Positions 41,818 to 50,468 of a DNA stretch of 64,000 nt are shown here, piece by piece (the stretch's first letter is position 1; every line of letters starts with the position of its first letter). This stretch comes from Marinovum algicola (lineage in GTDB: Bacteria > Pseudomonadota > Alphaproteobacteria > Rhodobacterales > Rhodobacteraceae), in assembly GCF_900109145.1 (NCBI RefSeq), contig NZ_FNYY01000018.1, forward strand, positions 33,579 to 97,578, written 5' to 3'. The notes below the pieces were generated by a model. It was given only the letters and a program-made list of their open reading frames with translations. It did not search any database and was not told the DNA's origin. Both the position numbers and the translations under genes were made by a program.

Positions 41818-44012
41818 TGCCCGCAGAAAACCGCAAAGCTATCCCCAATGATTTCGGTCCCGACACACGGGACGATTTCCACGTTCTCAAGTACCAGAGC
41901 GCCTTTGCCGTCTTTCCCGCCACCGGCTGCATGAACGGCGGCGAGGCCGATGTGCCGGAATTGCATTGCAAGGACGGGCTTTTTGTCGGCGACACCCGCG
42001 CGCTGTCGCGGTTCATCCTGCGGCTCAACCGAAGCCGGGTCACGGCGATGGGCGCCGTCGTGGGCGAGGGCGCCTCGGTTTTTTCATCCAGCATGGCCAA
42101 CCGGCGCCTGCACGACAGCGCCGGACGCGAGATCGCGGCCTATGGCATTCACATCGACCGCGAACGCTTTCTGCGTCAGTCGCTGCATGACCGGCTGCGG
42201 ATCACGAATTACAGCGCCGGGCCGGTCGATCTCGACGTGACACTCGATTGCTGGGCCGATTTTCGCGACATCTTCGAAGTGCGCGGCGTCGAGCGTGCGC
42301 GACGCGGCCAGCTGCATGCGCCGCAGGTCGACGGTCGCAATCTGATCTTTGGCTATCGCACGCTCGACGATGTTGAAATGCGCAGCGCCGTGAGGTTTGA
42401 CCGCGATTTCGACACCGAAGGCGGCCATGTCCATTTCCGCCTGCAACTCGCGCCCGGCGCCGGGGAAGAGATCACTACCCGCGTCCATGTCGAGGCCGAG
42501 GGCCCCGCCGTCACCCTGCCGCGGCCGGGTGATGTGGATGGCGCCTATGAGACCTGCAAGCAAGAGACGGTGGATGATTTCCGCGCCCGCCGCGACCGGT
42601 TTACGCTGCTGCGGACCAACCGGCCGGCGTTTGACGAATGGCTGACCAATTCCGCCTCCGATCTGGCCCTGCTGATCACCGAGCTGCCGACCGGCCCCTA
42701 TCCCTTTGCCGGCCTGCCGTGGTTTGCCGCGCCCTTTGGCCGTGATGCCATCGTCACCGCGATGCAGACCGCCTGGCTGTATCCCGCGCTGGCGCGCGGC
42801 GTGCTCGACTATCTGGCCGCGACCCAGGCCGACAGAATGGACATTCCCAACGAAAGCGCGCCCGGCAAGATCATTCACGAGGCCCGCGAAGGCGAGATGG
42901 CGCGGCTGGGCGAGGTGCCCTTTCACCGCTACTACGGCGGCATCGACCAGACATTGCTGTTTGTCATGCTGGCCGAGGAATATTACCGCCGGGTCGGCGA
43001 TCTCGACTGGCTCAAGAGCTTTCGCCCCGCCATCGACCGGGCGTTGGCCTGGGCCGACAGCTTTGGCGACCGCGACGGCGACGGGCTGATCGAATACCTG
43101 CAAAGCGGCGACAAGGGTCTGCGCAACCAGGGCTGGAAGGACAGCATCAACGCCGTGTTCCACGCTGATGGCGCGCTGGCCGAAGGTGCGATCGCGCTGG
43201 TCGAGGTGCAGGCCTACAACTACGCCGCCCGCCGATCCGCCGCCGCGCTCTATCGCGCGATGGGGGACGAAACCGCCGCCGCAGCCTCCGACACCAGGGC
43301 CAAGGCGATCTTTGCCAAACTGGAAACCGCCTTCTGGGACGATGGCCTCGGCGCCTGGGTGCTGGGCCTCGACGGTGCGAAACAGCCGATGCGGGTGCTG
43401 TCGTCGAACGCCGGCCACGTGCTTTTTGCCGGGGCGGCGTCGAACCACCGCGCCGACACCTTTGCCGCGCGCTTCGATGACGCCGATTTCCTTGTCGACT
43501 GGGGGATGAGGACGATTGCAGCGGGGACCGTGCAATTCAATCCGATGGGCTATCACACCGGCAGCATCTGGCCGCACGACAATTCCATCGTCGCTGCCGG
43601 GCTCTGCCGGTATGGCCAGAAACCCCGCGCGGCGCGGTTGCTCGAAGGGCTTTTTGCCGCCGCGCATGACGTCGAACGACGCGGGCTGCCGGAGCTCTAT
43701 TGCGGATTTGGTGCCTCGGGCATGCCGCATCTGGTGTCCTATCCTTCGGCCTGTTCGCCCCAGGCCTGGGCGGCGGGCAGCCCGTTTCTCTGCCTCAAGG
43801 CGCTGATCGGGCTCGAGATCGACATGACCCGCGAGGGTGACAAGATCAGCCTCAACGATCCCTATCTGCCAAAAGATCTCGACCGGCTGGTGATCGAGGG
43901 CCTGCCGCTGGGCGATCACGCGGCCACCGTTCAGGTCGAACGGCGCGCGGCGGGCGGATTTGACGGAAAGATCGAGATGACCGCCGGCCGGCGGCATCGC
44001 GCGGTGTCCTAG
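41817..44012 (+). CDS. Amylo-alpha-1,6-glucosidase / glycogen-debranching-type protein
   Basis: 731 residues. An N-terminal GDE-N beta domain (about 20-260: LHCKDGLFVGDTRALSRFIL, HIDRERFLRQSLHDRLRITNY) is followed by an alpha/alpha barrel (about 290-690) with GLPWFAAPFGRDAIVTAMQT, QGWKDSINAVFH and HTGSIWPHDNSIVAAGL. These motifs mark the catalytic centre. It may hydrolyse alpha-1,6 or related glucosidic bonds in the cytosol. Coupling to GT4 and closeness to galU suggest storage or osmolyte sugar metabolism rather than surface polysaccharide, but that is open. Confidence 0.88.
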   Translation: MPAENRKAIPNDFGPDTRDDFHVLKYQSAFAVFPATGCMNGGEADVPELHCKDGLFVGDTRALSRFILRLNRSRVTAMGAVVGEGASVFSSSMANRRLHDSAGREIAAYGIHIDRERFLRQSLHDRLRITNYSAGPVDLDVTLDCWADFRDIFEVRGVERARRGQLHAPQVDGRNLIFGYRTLDDVEMRSAVRFDRDFDTEGGHVHFRLQLAPGAGEEITTRVHVEAEGPAVTLPRPGDVDGAYETCKQETVDDFRARRDRFTLLRTNRPAFDEWLTNSASDLALLITELPTGPYPFAGLPWFAAPFGRDAIVTAMQTAWLYPALARGVLDYLAATQADRMDIPNESAPGKIIHEAREGEMARLGEVPFHRYYGGIDQTLLFVMLAEEYYRRVGDLDWLKSFRPAIDRALAWADSFGDRDGDGLIEYLQSGDKGLRNQGWKDSINAVFHADGALAEGAIALVEVQAYNYAARRSAAALYRAMGDETAAAASDTRAKAIFAKLETAFWDDGLGAWVLGLDGAKQPMRVLSSNAGHVLFAGAASNHRADTFAARFDDADFLVDWGMRTIAAGTVQFNPMGYHTGSIWPHDNSIVAAGLCRYGQKPRAARLLEGLFAAAHDVERRGLPELYCGFGASGMPHLVSYPSACSPQAWAAGSPFLCLKALIGLEIDMTREGDKISLNDPYLPKDLDRLVIEGLPLGDHAATVQVERRAAGGFDGKIEMTAGRRHRAVS

Positions 44013-44042
44013 CCGCACCGGCAACAGAGAAAGGAGACAGCG

Positions 44043-44309
44043 ATGAGCGAAGCCACGACGACCACCAACCACGAGGTGATCCGCAACTGGGCCGAGGCGC
44101 GCGGCGGCCGGCCGGCGCGGGTCCGGCAGGCCGAGGGCGGCAGCGATCTGCTGCGCATCGACTTCGATCCGCCCGAGGTCAGCCTGGAAGAGATCGGCTG
44201 GGACCGGTTCTTCGAGGTCTTCGAAGCGCAGAAGCTGGCCTTCCTGCATCAGGATCTGACCGAGGACGGCCAACCCAGCCGGTTCAACAAGTTCGTCGAC
44301 CAAGACTGA
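44043..44309 (+). CDS. Conserved small acidic protein
   Basis: 88 residues, acidic, no signal or membrane segment. Features: NHEVIRNWAEARGGRPARVRQAEGGSDLLRIDF, then EISWDRFFEVFEAQKLAFL-like helix (actual residues EEIGWDRFFEVFEAQ) and a tail SRFNKFVDQD. Small proteins of this pattern are widespread in proteobacteria and sometimes carry a misleading branching-enzyme label. No function is recognised. AAAGGAG lies 8 nt before the ATG. Thirty bp after the glucosidase gene, so probably in the same transcript. Confidence 0.75.
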   Translation: MSEATTTTNHEVIRNWAEARGGRPARVRQAEGGSDLLRIDFDPPEVSLEEIGWDRFFEVFEAQKLAFLHQDLTEDGQPSRFNKFVDQD

Positions 44310-44324
44310 GCCTCATTGGCTCAG
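44306..44324. terminator. Hairpin spanning two convergent stop codons
   Basis: CTGAGCC-TCATT-GGCTCAG, a perfect 7-bp stem with 5-nt loop. It overlaps the stop codons of both the small acidic protein gene and the ZIP transporter gene, so it may end both transcripts. Confidence 0.5.
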
Positions 44325-45002
44325 CAAGGCGGCGCAGATCACGCCGAGCGCGCTGGACACGCCGGTCAGATCGTCATCATCGCGATAGGCCTGGGGAAAG
44401 AGCTCGGTCACCAGCGCGGCGATGATGGCCCCGGCGGCGAAGGCGCGGATCAGGCCCAGGGTCGCGTCATCGGCGCCGGCAAGCAGCGACCGGCCGGCGA
44501 TGGTGACGGCCGAAAGGATCAGCGCCGCACCCACCCAAAGCGTCAGGATCCTCCGATCCGACCAGCCCCTGGCACGCATGTTCTGTGCACCGCCCGCCGC
44601 TTCCGGCAAATTGGTGAGCACAATGGCTGTGGCAAAGGCCGCCACGTCGCGCGCCGAGGCGCCGATCAGTTCCACCCCCAGCACAAGATTTTCCGGCAGA
44701 CCGTCAAGCGAGACCGCGACCATCAGGCCCAGCCCGCTGCGGCTGCCCCAGACCTCGTCGACCCAGTGATCGACCAGCGCAAAGACCACGGCACCCGAAA
44801 GCAGGGCCAGCGCGGCCGGCGCGGCGCCGGTGGCGTCGATCGCGGGTTGGAACAATTCGAGGATGAGCGACGACAAGAGTGCACCGCCGCCAAAGGCCAG
44901 TGCATTGCCCTTCAGCCGGTCGGGCAGCGGGAGGTAGAGGCTCCAGACGGCGCCGAGAACCAGCGATAGAGCCACGGCGGCGACCACGACAGAGACGGTC
45001 AT
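44313..45002 (-). CDS. ZIP-family metal transporter-like protein
   Basis: 229 residues with about seven to eight membrane helices. The ZIP-type core is visible as VAVSLDGLPENLVLGVEL (helix 4, with Asp, Pro-Glu) and FATAIVLTNLPEAAGGAQNM (helix 5, Asn-Leu-Pro-Glu). The usual histidines of zinc ZIPs are replaced (DG for HN), so the metal or even the transport role is uncertain. Inner-membrane location. It precedes nothing on its strand except the hairpin shared with the small acidic protein gene. Confidence 0.75.
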   Translation of the reverse strand: MTVSVVVAAVALSLVLGAVWSLYLPLPDRLKGNALAFGGGALLSSLILELFQPAIDATGAAPAALALLSGAVVFALVDHWVDEVWGSRSGLGLMVAVSLDGLPENLVLGVELIGASARDVAAFATAIVLTNLPEAAGGAQNMRARGWSDRRILTLWVGAALILSAVTIAGRSLLAGADDATLGLIRAFAAGAIIAALVTELFPQAYRDDDDLTGVSSALGVICAALLSQ

Positions 45003-45009
45003 TGCAGGC

Positions 45010-45747
45010 TCATGGCAGCAGGTCGGCCTCCCAGGTTTCGGCCCCTTCGGCGGCCTCGCCCCGGATCAGCGCGGCCACCGTCCGGGTGGCGTGTCGGGCG
45101 CTGCCGATCGGAAGGCCGAAGCGGTCCCAATTGTCGTTGCCTTCACCGTCATGGAGCGGCACAACATGATCGAAATGGCAGGCCTGCCGGCATTCGTCAT
45201 AAGCGCTGGTGGCCCGGGTCTCGATATTCTCCAGATCGCCGAGCGAGAGCGTGCCTTCCTCTTGCGACGTGCGGTGCAGCAGCTTGCGCCGCTGGATCCC
45301 GGCAAAGAGACCGGGAAGGTCGATGTCATCGGCCTTGGCCTGGCGGATCTCTTCGTGGCTCAAAGGCGCCAGAAAGATTGACAGGCTGTCATGCGGGGTC
45401 AGGATGCCCGCCTCGCGCAGCCTGGCGGGCAGGCCGGGGTTGCCCTCGTAGAGCGCGTGGCATCCGCTTTCGAGAATGCGGTCGATCTCGGCCAGATCCA
45501 GCGCCTGAAGATCACCGCGATTGTCGATCAGAAGAACCCCGGGGTTTTCGCCCAGTCTCTCGATCTCGTCCCGCGTGCGGAAATGGTAATCCACGCCGTC
45601 CGTTTCGCCTGGCCGCATGCGACGGTCGTTGAACAGCACCAGTTCCTCGATCTCGTCGGCCAATTCGCGGTCGATCCGGCAGAGGTTTGCGGCCAGCGGG
45701 CTCTTGCCGATGCCCGAGGGGCCGGAGATGAGGATGAGTTTCGGCAT
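45010..45747 (-). CDS. Guanylate-kinase-like P-loop protein
   Basis: 245 residues. The P-loop LISGPSGIGKSPLAANL (about 5-21) and the block RRMRPGETDGVDYHFRTRDEIERL (shown here by its key residues R-R-GE-DG-DYHF) follow the guanylate kinase pattern, but the next parts do not (LLIDNRGDLQALDLAEIDR). It may phosphorylate a nucleotide or sense one. Start taken at MPKLILIS (45747); the 24-residue extension is arginine-rich. The ZIP-like gene follows 7 bp downstream on the same strand, suggesting a common transcript. Exact substrate unknown. Confidence 0.65.
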   Translation of the reverse strand: MPKLILISGPSGIGKSPLAANLCRIDRELADEIEELVLFNDRRMRPGETDGVDYHFRTRDEIERLGENPGVLLIDNRGDLQALDLAEIDRILESGCHALYEGNPGLPARLREAGILTPHDSLSIFLAPLSHEEIRQAKADDIDLPGLFAGIQRRKLLHRTSQEEGTLSLGDLENIETRATSAYDECRQACHFDHVVPLHDGEGNDNWDRFGLPIGSARHATRTVAALIRGEAAEGAETWEADLLP

Positions 45748-45923
45748 GGCTGCGTCCTTGTCGGTCCGATTTCGGGACCAACCGGGACGCCGGCGAAGAT
45801 GTTCCACCGGCCGGGTCATGTCGGCGCGGACAGCCCGCTTGGAACATCGGGGCGCGGCGACTGTTTCCCGGGTTCATGAGGCGGCCGCCAAGGCGCGCCG
45901 CCGCAACCGTCAAGGAGGATATC

Positions 45924-46334
45924 ATGCAAGTCAGTCAGGTGATGACAGCACACCCCGTGACCGTAACACCGACACAGAACGTGCGCGACGCCGCCGAGAT
46001 CATGAAACGGATCGACACCGGCTTTGTCCCGGTGGGAGACAACGACCGCCTGGTCGGCATGGTCACCGACCGCGATATCGTGGTGAAGGGGCTGGCCGCC
46101 GGCAAGGATGCCGATTGCAAGATCTCCGAAGTGATGACACACGAGGTTCTCTATTGCCGCGACGATGAAGAGGTCGCCGCCGTTGCCCGCAACATGGGCG
46201 AGAACCAGGTGCGCCGCCTGCCGGTGGTGGACCGCGACAAGCGGCTGGTGGGCATTGTCTCGCTGGGCGATCTCTCGAGTGATGGCGATCCGTCGGCCGC
46301 CGGCGTGGCACTGGAACAGATTTCGGAAAGCTGA
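45924..46334 (+). CDS. Tandem CBS-domain protein
   Basis: 136 residues, two CBS domains: VMTAHPVTVTPTQNVRDAAEIM to LVGMVTDRDIVVKGLA (1-62), and ISEVMTHEVLYCRDDEEVAAVARNM to LVGIVSLGDLSS (70-125). CBS pairs bind adenine nucleotides and act as energy or redox sensors; stand-alone ones often regulate partner enzymes. AAGGAGG lies 5 nt before the ATG, a very strong site. Monocistronic, convergent with the FAD oxidoreductase gene. Confidence 0.92.
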   Translation: MQVSQVMTAHPVTVTPTQNVRDAAEIMKRIDTGFVPVGDNDRLVGMVTDRDIVVKGLAAGKDADCKISEVMTHEVLYCRDDEEVAAVARNMGENQVRRLPVVDRDKRLVGIVSLGDLSSDGDPSAAGVALEQISES

Positions 46335-46336
46335 CC

Positions 46337-46357
46337 GCGCGGCGCCTTCAGCCGCGC
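46337..46357. terminator. Hairpin between CBS and FAD-oxidoreductase genes
   Basis: GCGCGGC / GCCGCGC, 7-bp perfect stem with 7-nt loop, beginning 2 bp after the CBS stop and covering the oxidoreductase stop codon. Likely bidirectional terminator. Confidence 0.45.
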
Positions 46358-48783
46358 AGCAAGGCGAAGTCCGGGTCATAGGGGCTCGGCGCGATGACCT
46401 CGGCGGCCACCATCCGGCCGCAGAGGTCGAGCTGCAAGGCGCGGCCAGCTTTCGCCAGATCGGGCTCTACGAAGGCATAAGCCAGGTTGAGCCGGGTTCG
46501 GTGGCCCCATGCGCCAGAGGTGATCGAACCCACCACCCTGTCATCCTGCATGAGCGAGGCGCCGGCATGGGCGGGGGCCTGCCGGGTATCGAGGCTCAGG
46601 GTCACCAGCCGTTTCCGTGGGCCCTCGGCGAGGCGCCGTTGCAATGCCGGTTTGCCGATGAATCCGGGCTTTTTCATTTGCACAAAGCGGTCGAGCCCGG
46701 TTTCGAAAGGGTCAAACTCCGTCAGGATATCCGCTTTCCAGTGCAGAAAGCCCTTTTCCATGCGCATCGAGTCCACGGCCCGCGCCCCGAACAGCCGCAG
46801 GCCATGCGCCGCGCCGGCGTCGCGCAGCGCCTGATAGGCGGCAAGAAGCGCGCTGTTCGGCACATGGATCTCATAGGCCGGTTCGCCGGAGAAGCTGACC
46901 GCCAGCACCGTGGCCGGCGCGATGCCGATGAAACATTCCCGCACCGAAAGCCAGGGAAAGGCCACGGCCGACCAATCGCCCCGCGCGCAGGCCGAGAGCA
47001 CCGCCCGCGCCCTGGGGCCGGCCAGCACGAGGATCGTCTGCGCGTTGGTCAGGCTGCGGATCTGCACATCCTCATCGGCGTGCAGATACGCCTGTAGCCA
47101 ATCCATGTCGTGCAATTCCGCCGCCGCCGCAGACCCGTACCAGATGCGCGCGGGCCCCCGGTCGCTGGCCGGCAGGTTGGCGATGGTGGCCTCGCCCTTG
47201 AGCATGCCGTGATGGTTGAGAAGATAGCCCAGCCCGACCCGGCCGGGCTTGCGCGTGACCGTGCCACAAAACATCCGGTCGAGGAATTCATGCCGGTCGG
47301 CGCCGGTGATCTCGAAGCGGTTGAATCCGTTGACCTCGCAGAGGCCGACATTTTCCTGGACGTTCTTCACCTCGGCGCCGACGGTTTCGAAGGTCTCGTC
47401 GAAATCGAAGGTCAGCGAGGGGTGAAAATCCGGTGTCGGCATGATGTAATCCACCCGCTCCCAGCCATTGACGACAGTGAATTCGGCGCCCTCGGCCGCC
47501 AGTACCGGGGTCAGCGGCGTGACGCGGGCATTACGGCCTGCGGGGCGGTGCTCATGCGGAAAGTGAAAGCGGAACTCGTTCTGGTAGTCCTCGATCGCCT
47601 TGAGCGCGGTCAGCTCGACATTGCACTGCGGGCCAAAGCGGCGCGGATCCACCACCCAAGTGTCATAACAGGCCTCGCCATGCACAATCTGCTGCGCCAG
47701 AAGCCAGCCGTGGCCACCGCCTTCGCCAACGCCTGCGCGCAGGCCGATGATGCAAAAGGCATTGCGCTTGCCCGGGATCGGCCCGACCAGCGGCGCGCCG
47801 TCGATGGTATAGGTTATCGGGCCGTTCACCACCCGCTTGATACCTGCCTCGGTCAGCGCGGGCATGCGCGCAAACGCACCTTCCAGCACATCCATCACCC
47901 GGTCGAGATCATCCGGGCAGAGATCGTTTGAAAACCCGGGGCTGATGCCGTCCATCCCCCAGGTCTTGCAGTCCTGTTCATAGAATCCGAGCAGCAGCCC
48001 GTTCTTTTCCTGCCGGCAGTAGTAATCGCTGATCGGACAGCGCAGCAGCGGCATGCGGTGGCCGGCCTCGGCAATCGCCGGGATATCCTCGGTGACAAAA
48101 TACTGGTGCTCCATCGAGGCCACCGGATGCTGCACCCCCATCATGGCGCCCACCTCGTTGACCCGGTAGCCGCAGGCGTTGACCACCACATCGCATTCGA
48201 TATCGCCCTTGTCGGTGTGCACCGTCCAGGTGTCATCGGACCTTTGCGTCAACGCGGTCACCTCGGTGCTGCGATAGACCTCGGCGCCGCCCCTGCGGGC
48301 GTGAAAGGCCAGCGCCTGACAAAGCTGCGCCGGATCGATATCGCCATCCGCGCCGTCCCAGAGCCCGCCAAGCAGGTTATCGGTCGAGATCAGCGGATGC
48401 CGCCGGGCGCATTCCGCGGCGTCGATCACATCGAATTCCACTCCCATGCCGCGTGCCATCGAGGCGAAGTGGCGATAGCCCTGCATCTGCGCCTCGGTAT
48501 TGGCCAGCCGGATGCCGCCGTCGCCGTGGTGGTAGCCGACCGGATAGTCGGGATCGTCGCGCAGCCTCTTGTAGAGCGCGATGGAATGGCTTTTCAGCCC
48601 CACCATGGTCTGGGTCATGCCGAAATTGGTCACCTGGGCGGCCGAATGCCAGGTGGTGCCCGAGGTCAGCTCGTCACGTTCGACGAGCACCGCGTCGCTC
48701 CAGCCTTCCTGTACAAGGTGGTAAAGCGTCGAACACCCGGCGATACCGCCGCCGATGACCACTGCCTTGGTTCGCGTTTTCAT
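46348..48783 (-). CDS. FAD-dependent oxidoreductase fused to GcvT domain (dimethylglycine/sarcosine dehydrogenase-like)
   Basis: 811 residues. A DAO-type FAD domain starts with VVIGGGIAGCSTLYHLV (8-24); the TWHSAAQ segment holds the histidine that binds FAD covalently in relatives. A central FAO_M linker (about 380-430) and GcvT tetrahydrofolate domains (about 440-800: VGLCEVNGFNRFEITG, FSGEPAYEIHVP, MRMEKGFLHW) follow. Such enzymes oxidatively demethylate N-methyl amines and pass C1 units to folate. Next to dmdA, another folate-linked demethylase, it suggests a methyl-group catabolism island. Start after SxGA, at MKTRTKAVV. Confidence 0.9.
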   Translation of the reverse strand: MKTRTKAVVIGGGIAGCSTLYHLVQEGWSDAVLVERDELTSGTTWHSAAQVTNFGMTQTMVGLKSHSIALYKRLRDDPDYPVGYHHGDGGIRLANTEAQMQGYRHFASMARGMGVEFDVIDAAECARRHPLISTDNLLGGLWDGADGDIDPAQLCQALAFHARRGGAEVYRSTEVTALTQRSDDTWTVHTDKGDIECDVVVNACGYRVNEVGAMMGVQHPVASMEHQYFVTEDIPAIAEAGHRMPLLRCPISDYYCRQEKNGLLLGFYEQDCKTWGMDGISPGFSNDLCPDDLDRVMDVLEGAFARMPALTEAGIKRVVNGPITYTIDGAPLVGPIPGKRNAFCIIGLRAGVGEGGGHGWLLAQQIVHGEACYDTWVVDPRRFGPQCNVELTALKAIEDYQNEFRFHFPHEHRPAGRNARVTPLTPVLAAEGAEFTVVNGWERVDYIMPTPDFHPSLTFDFDETFETVGAEVKNVQENVGLCEVNGFNRFEITGADRHEFLDRMFCGTVTRKPGRVGLGYLLNHHGMLKGEATIANLPASDRGPARIWYGSAAAAELHDMDWLQAYLHADEDVQIRSLTNAQTILVLAGPRARAVLSACARGDWSAVAFPWLSVRECFIGIAPATVLAVSFSGEPAYEIHVPNSALLAAYQALRDAGAAHGLRLFGARAVDSMRMEKGFLHWKADILTEFDPFETGLDRFVQMKKPGFIGKPALQRRLAEGPRKRLVTLSLDTRQAPAHAGASLMQDDRVVGSITSGAWGHRTRLNLAYAFVEPDLAKAGRALQLDLCGRMVAAEVIAPSPYDPDFALLRG

Positions 48784-48887
48784 GCCCGATGCCCCCTGCT
48801 GCTTGCAACCGGATGCAAGCGGAGAATTCCGGCGCATGCAATGGAAAACCACCCGCGCCCGATGCGAATTCGGGCCGGGCTCCGGCC

Positions 48888-49637
48888 TCAGCCGGTCTCG
48901 GGCCGAGACCGCCTGGCGCGCAGGGCGATCACGCCTTGGCCCAGCTCCAGCGTATAGCGCTCGAGCGCGGCAAGCGTGGCATTCGCTGCCTCAGGGACAC
49001 CCGCCTCGACGGCGTCGGTCAGGCGGGTGTGCAGAGTGATGATTTCCTCGCGCGAGCGGGCGGAAAAGGTGATCATGTTCATCAACGGCTGCATCGCCTC
49101 GACCGCCCCGGCAAGCTGATACGAGAGGATCGGGTTGCCCGCCGCATCGACCAGCCGGCGGTGCAGCGCCACGTCTGAGGCGCAGAACTCCTCGTCCGAC
49201 AGGCCGCCGCGCCCCTGCCGCGCAATCTCTTCGCGCATTGCCGCCAGGTCGTCGGCGCTGCGGCGGGCGCAGGCTAGCGCAGTGACCGAGGTCTCCAGCG
49301 CATAGCGCGCCTCGCAGGCGACGGCGAAATCGACCTCGTTGATCGACAGCAGCAGCGTCGAGGTGCTGGCGTGCTGGGCCTGCGCCTCGTCATAAGACAG
49401 CCGCCGCACGAAGGCCCCGCCAAAGGCGCCGCGCTCGGTGCGGATCAGCGATTGCGCCGCCAGCCGTTTGAGCGCTTCGCGCACGGTGGGGCGGGACACC
49501 TCGAAGGTTTCGGCCAGGTCCGATTCGGAAGGAAGCCGGTCATCGGCGGTCAGCTCTCCCGAGAGAATCGCATCCCGCAGCGCCTTGGCGATCTGTGCTG
49601 GCAGATCGCTACGTTGATTTCGTTCCGTTTTTTTCAT
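48888..49637 (-). CDS. FadR/GntR-family regulator of the DMSP block
   Basis: 249 residues. N-terminal winged helix (about 10-80: GELTADDRLPSESDLAETFEVSRPTVREALKRL, shown by its key pattern) and an FCD domain (about 95-235) with FAVACEARYALETSVTALA, VALHRRLVDAAGNPILSYQ and HTRLTDAVEAG. It is divergent from the DUF2182-dmdA operon and next to the FAD oxidoreductase gene, so it likely controls one or both. FadR-type regulators also neighbour dmdA in other roseobacters. A TTGTCTTACAT palindrome overlaps its own start region. Confidence 0.88.
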   Translation of the reverse strand: MKKTERNQRSDLPAQIAKALRDAILSGELTADDRLPSESDLAETFEVSRPTVREALKRLAAQSLIRTERGAFGGAFVRRLSYDEAQAQHASTSTLLLSINEVDFAVACEARYALETSVTALACARRSADDLAAMREEIARQGRGGLSDEEFCASDVALHRRLVDAAGNPILSYQLAGAVEAMQPLMNMITFSARSREEIITLHTRLTDAVEAGVPEAANATLAALERYTLELGQGVIALRARRSRPETG

Positions 49638-49648
49638 TTGTCTTACAT
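49638..49648. promoter_or_regulatory. FadR-subfamily operator-like site
   Basis: TTGTCTTACAT is TGT-CTT-ACA with one flanking base each side, one mismatch from TNGTNNNACNA. It lies in the 69-bp divergent gap, directly before the regulator start codon and 58 bp before the DUF2182 gene start. Confidence 0.5.
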
Positions 49649-49706
49649 TTAATTGTCAGGCATTTTTACCCCAGACAGGGGGCCCAAGGCAAGAAGGAGA
49701 GGGCGC

Positions 49707-50459
49707 GTGCAGGCATTGCGTGGCATTTCGGTCGGCCGGATGCACTGGCTGGGCTTCTTCGCGGTGCTGTTGCTGGCCTGGCTGGCGTTGTTTGCCATGG
49801 CGATCCCCAATGAGCTGCGCGCCCTCGAGGCGACCTATGGCGCGGGCGTGATCGAGCTGCTGTGCGGCGGCCTTTTGGGGGCGTCGGGCTTTGGCCCCGC
49901 CTTTGCCATGTGGGCGTTGATGTCGGCGGCGATGATGGCCCCGACGGCCTTGCCCGCCCTGCGCACCTACGATGACCTTGGCCATGTCACGTCGACCGGG
50001 TTCGGCAAGCTGGTGGGCGGTTATCTGAGCGCCTGGCTCGGCTTTTCGCTGGTGGCCGCCGCAGCGCAGGTGGCGCTCTTTCGCGCAGGCTTGATCGGCA
50101 CGCTCGGGCAGAGCCTGTCGGTGCCGCTGACCGCTCTGCTGCTGATCGGCGCCGGGGCCTATCAGTTCACCGAGATGAAGGCCGCCTGCCTGTCGCGCTG
50201 CCGCGCGCCGCTGACCTTCTTCATCCAGCATTGGGAGGAAGGCCCGTTCCGCAACGGGTTGCGGCTGGGGCTCGACTGCGTGGGCTGCTGCTGGGCGCTG
50301 ATGCTGCTCGCCTTCATCGGCGGCACCATGAACCTGGCCTTCATGGGGCTCGCCATGGTGCTGATGACTTTGGAAAAACTGCCCGACATCGGGCGCTATC
50401 TGACGAAACCGCTGGGCCTGGCGCTGATTGCCGCAGGCTTTGCACTGCCATTGTTCTAG
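49707..50459 (+). CDS. DUF2182-family integral membrane protein
   Basis: 250 residues with about six to seven membrane helices. The DUF2182 hallmark MWALMSAAMMAPTALPALRTY (about 72-92, cut to its core) and the cysteine pairs CLSRCRAPLTFF and LDCVGCCWALM are present; these Met/Cys/His residues suggest metal handling. Start is a GTG with AAGGAGAG upstream; the earlier ATG at 49653 lacks a ribosome site. First gene of the operon leading to dmdA. It pairs with the DUF1326 gene, as in other genomes, but the joint function is unknown. Confidence 0.82.
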   Translation: MQALRGISVGRMHWLGFFAVLLLAWLALFAMAIPNELRALEATYGAGVIELLCGGLLGASGFGPAFAMWALMSAAMMAPTALPALRTYDDLGHVTSTGFGKLVGGYLSAWLGFSLVAAAAQVALFRAGLIGTLGQSLSVPLTALLLIGAGAYQFTEMKAACLSRCRAPLTFFIQHWEEGPFRNGLRLGLDCVGCCWALMLLAFIGGTMNLAFMGLAMVLMTLEKLPDIGRYLTKPLGLALIAAGFALPLF

Positions 50460-50468
50460 GGAGGAACC

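Noticed and set aside
42084..44303. 739-codon minus-strand open frame
   Set aside because: Antisense to the amylo-glucosidase gene, whose motifs are continuous; no independent evidence.
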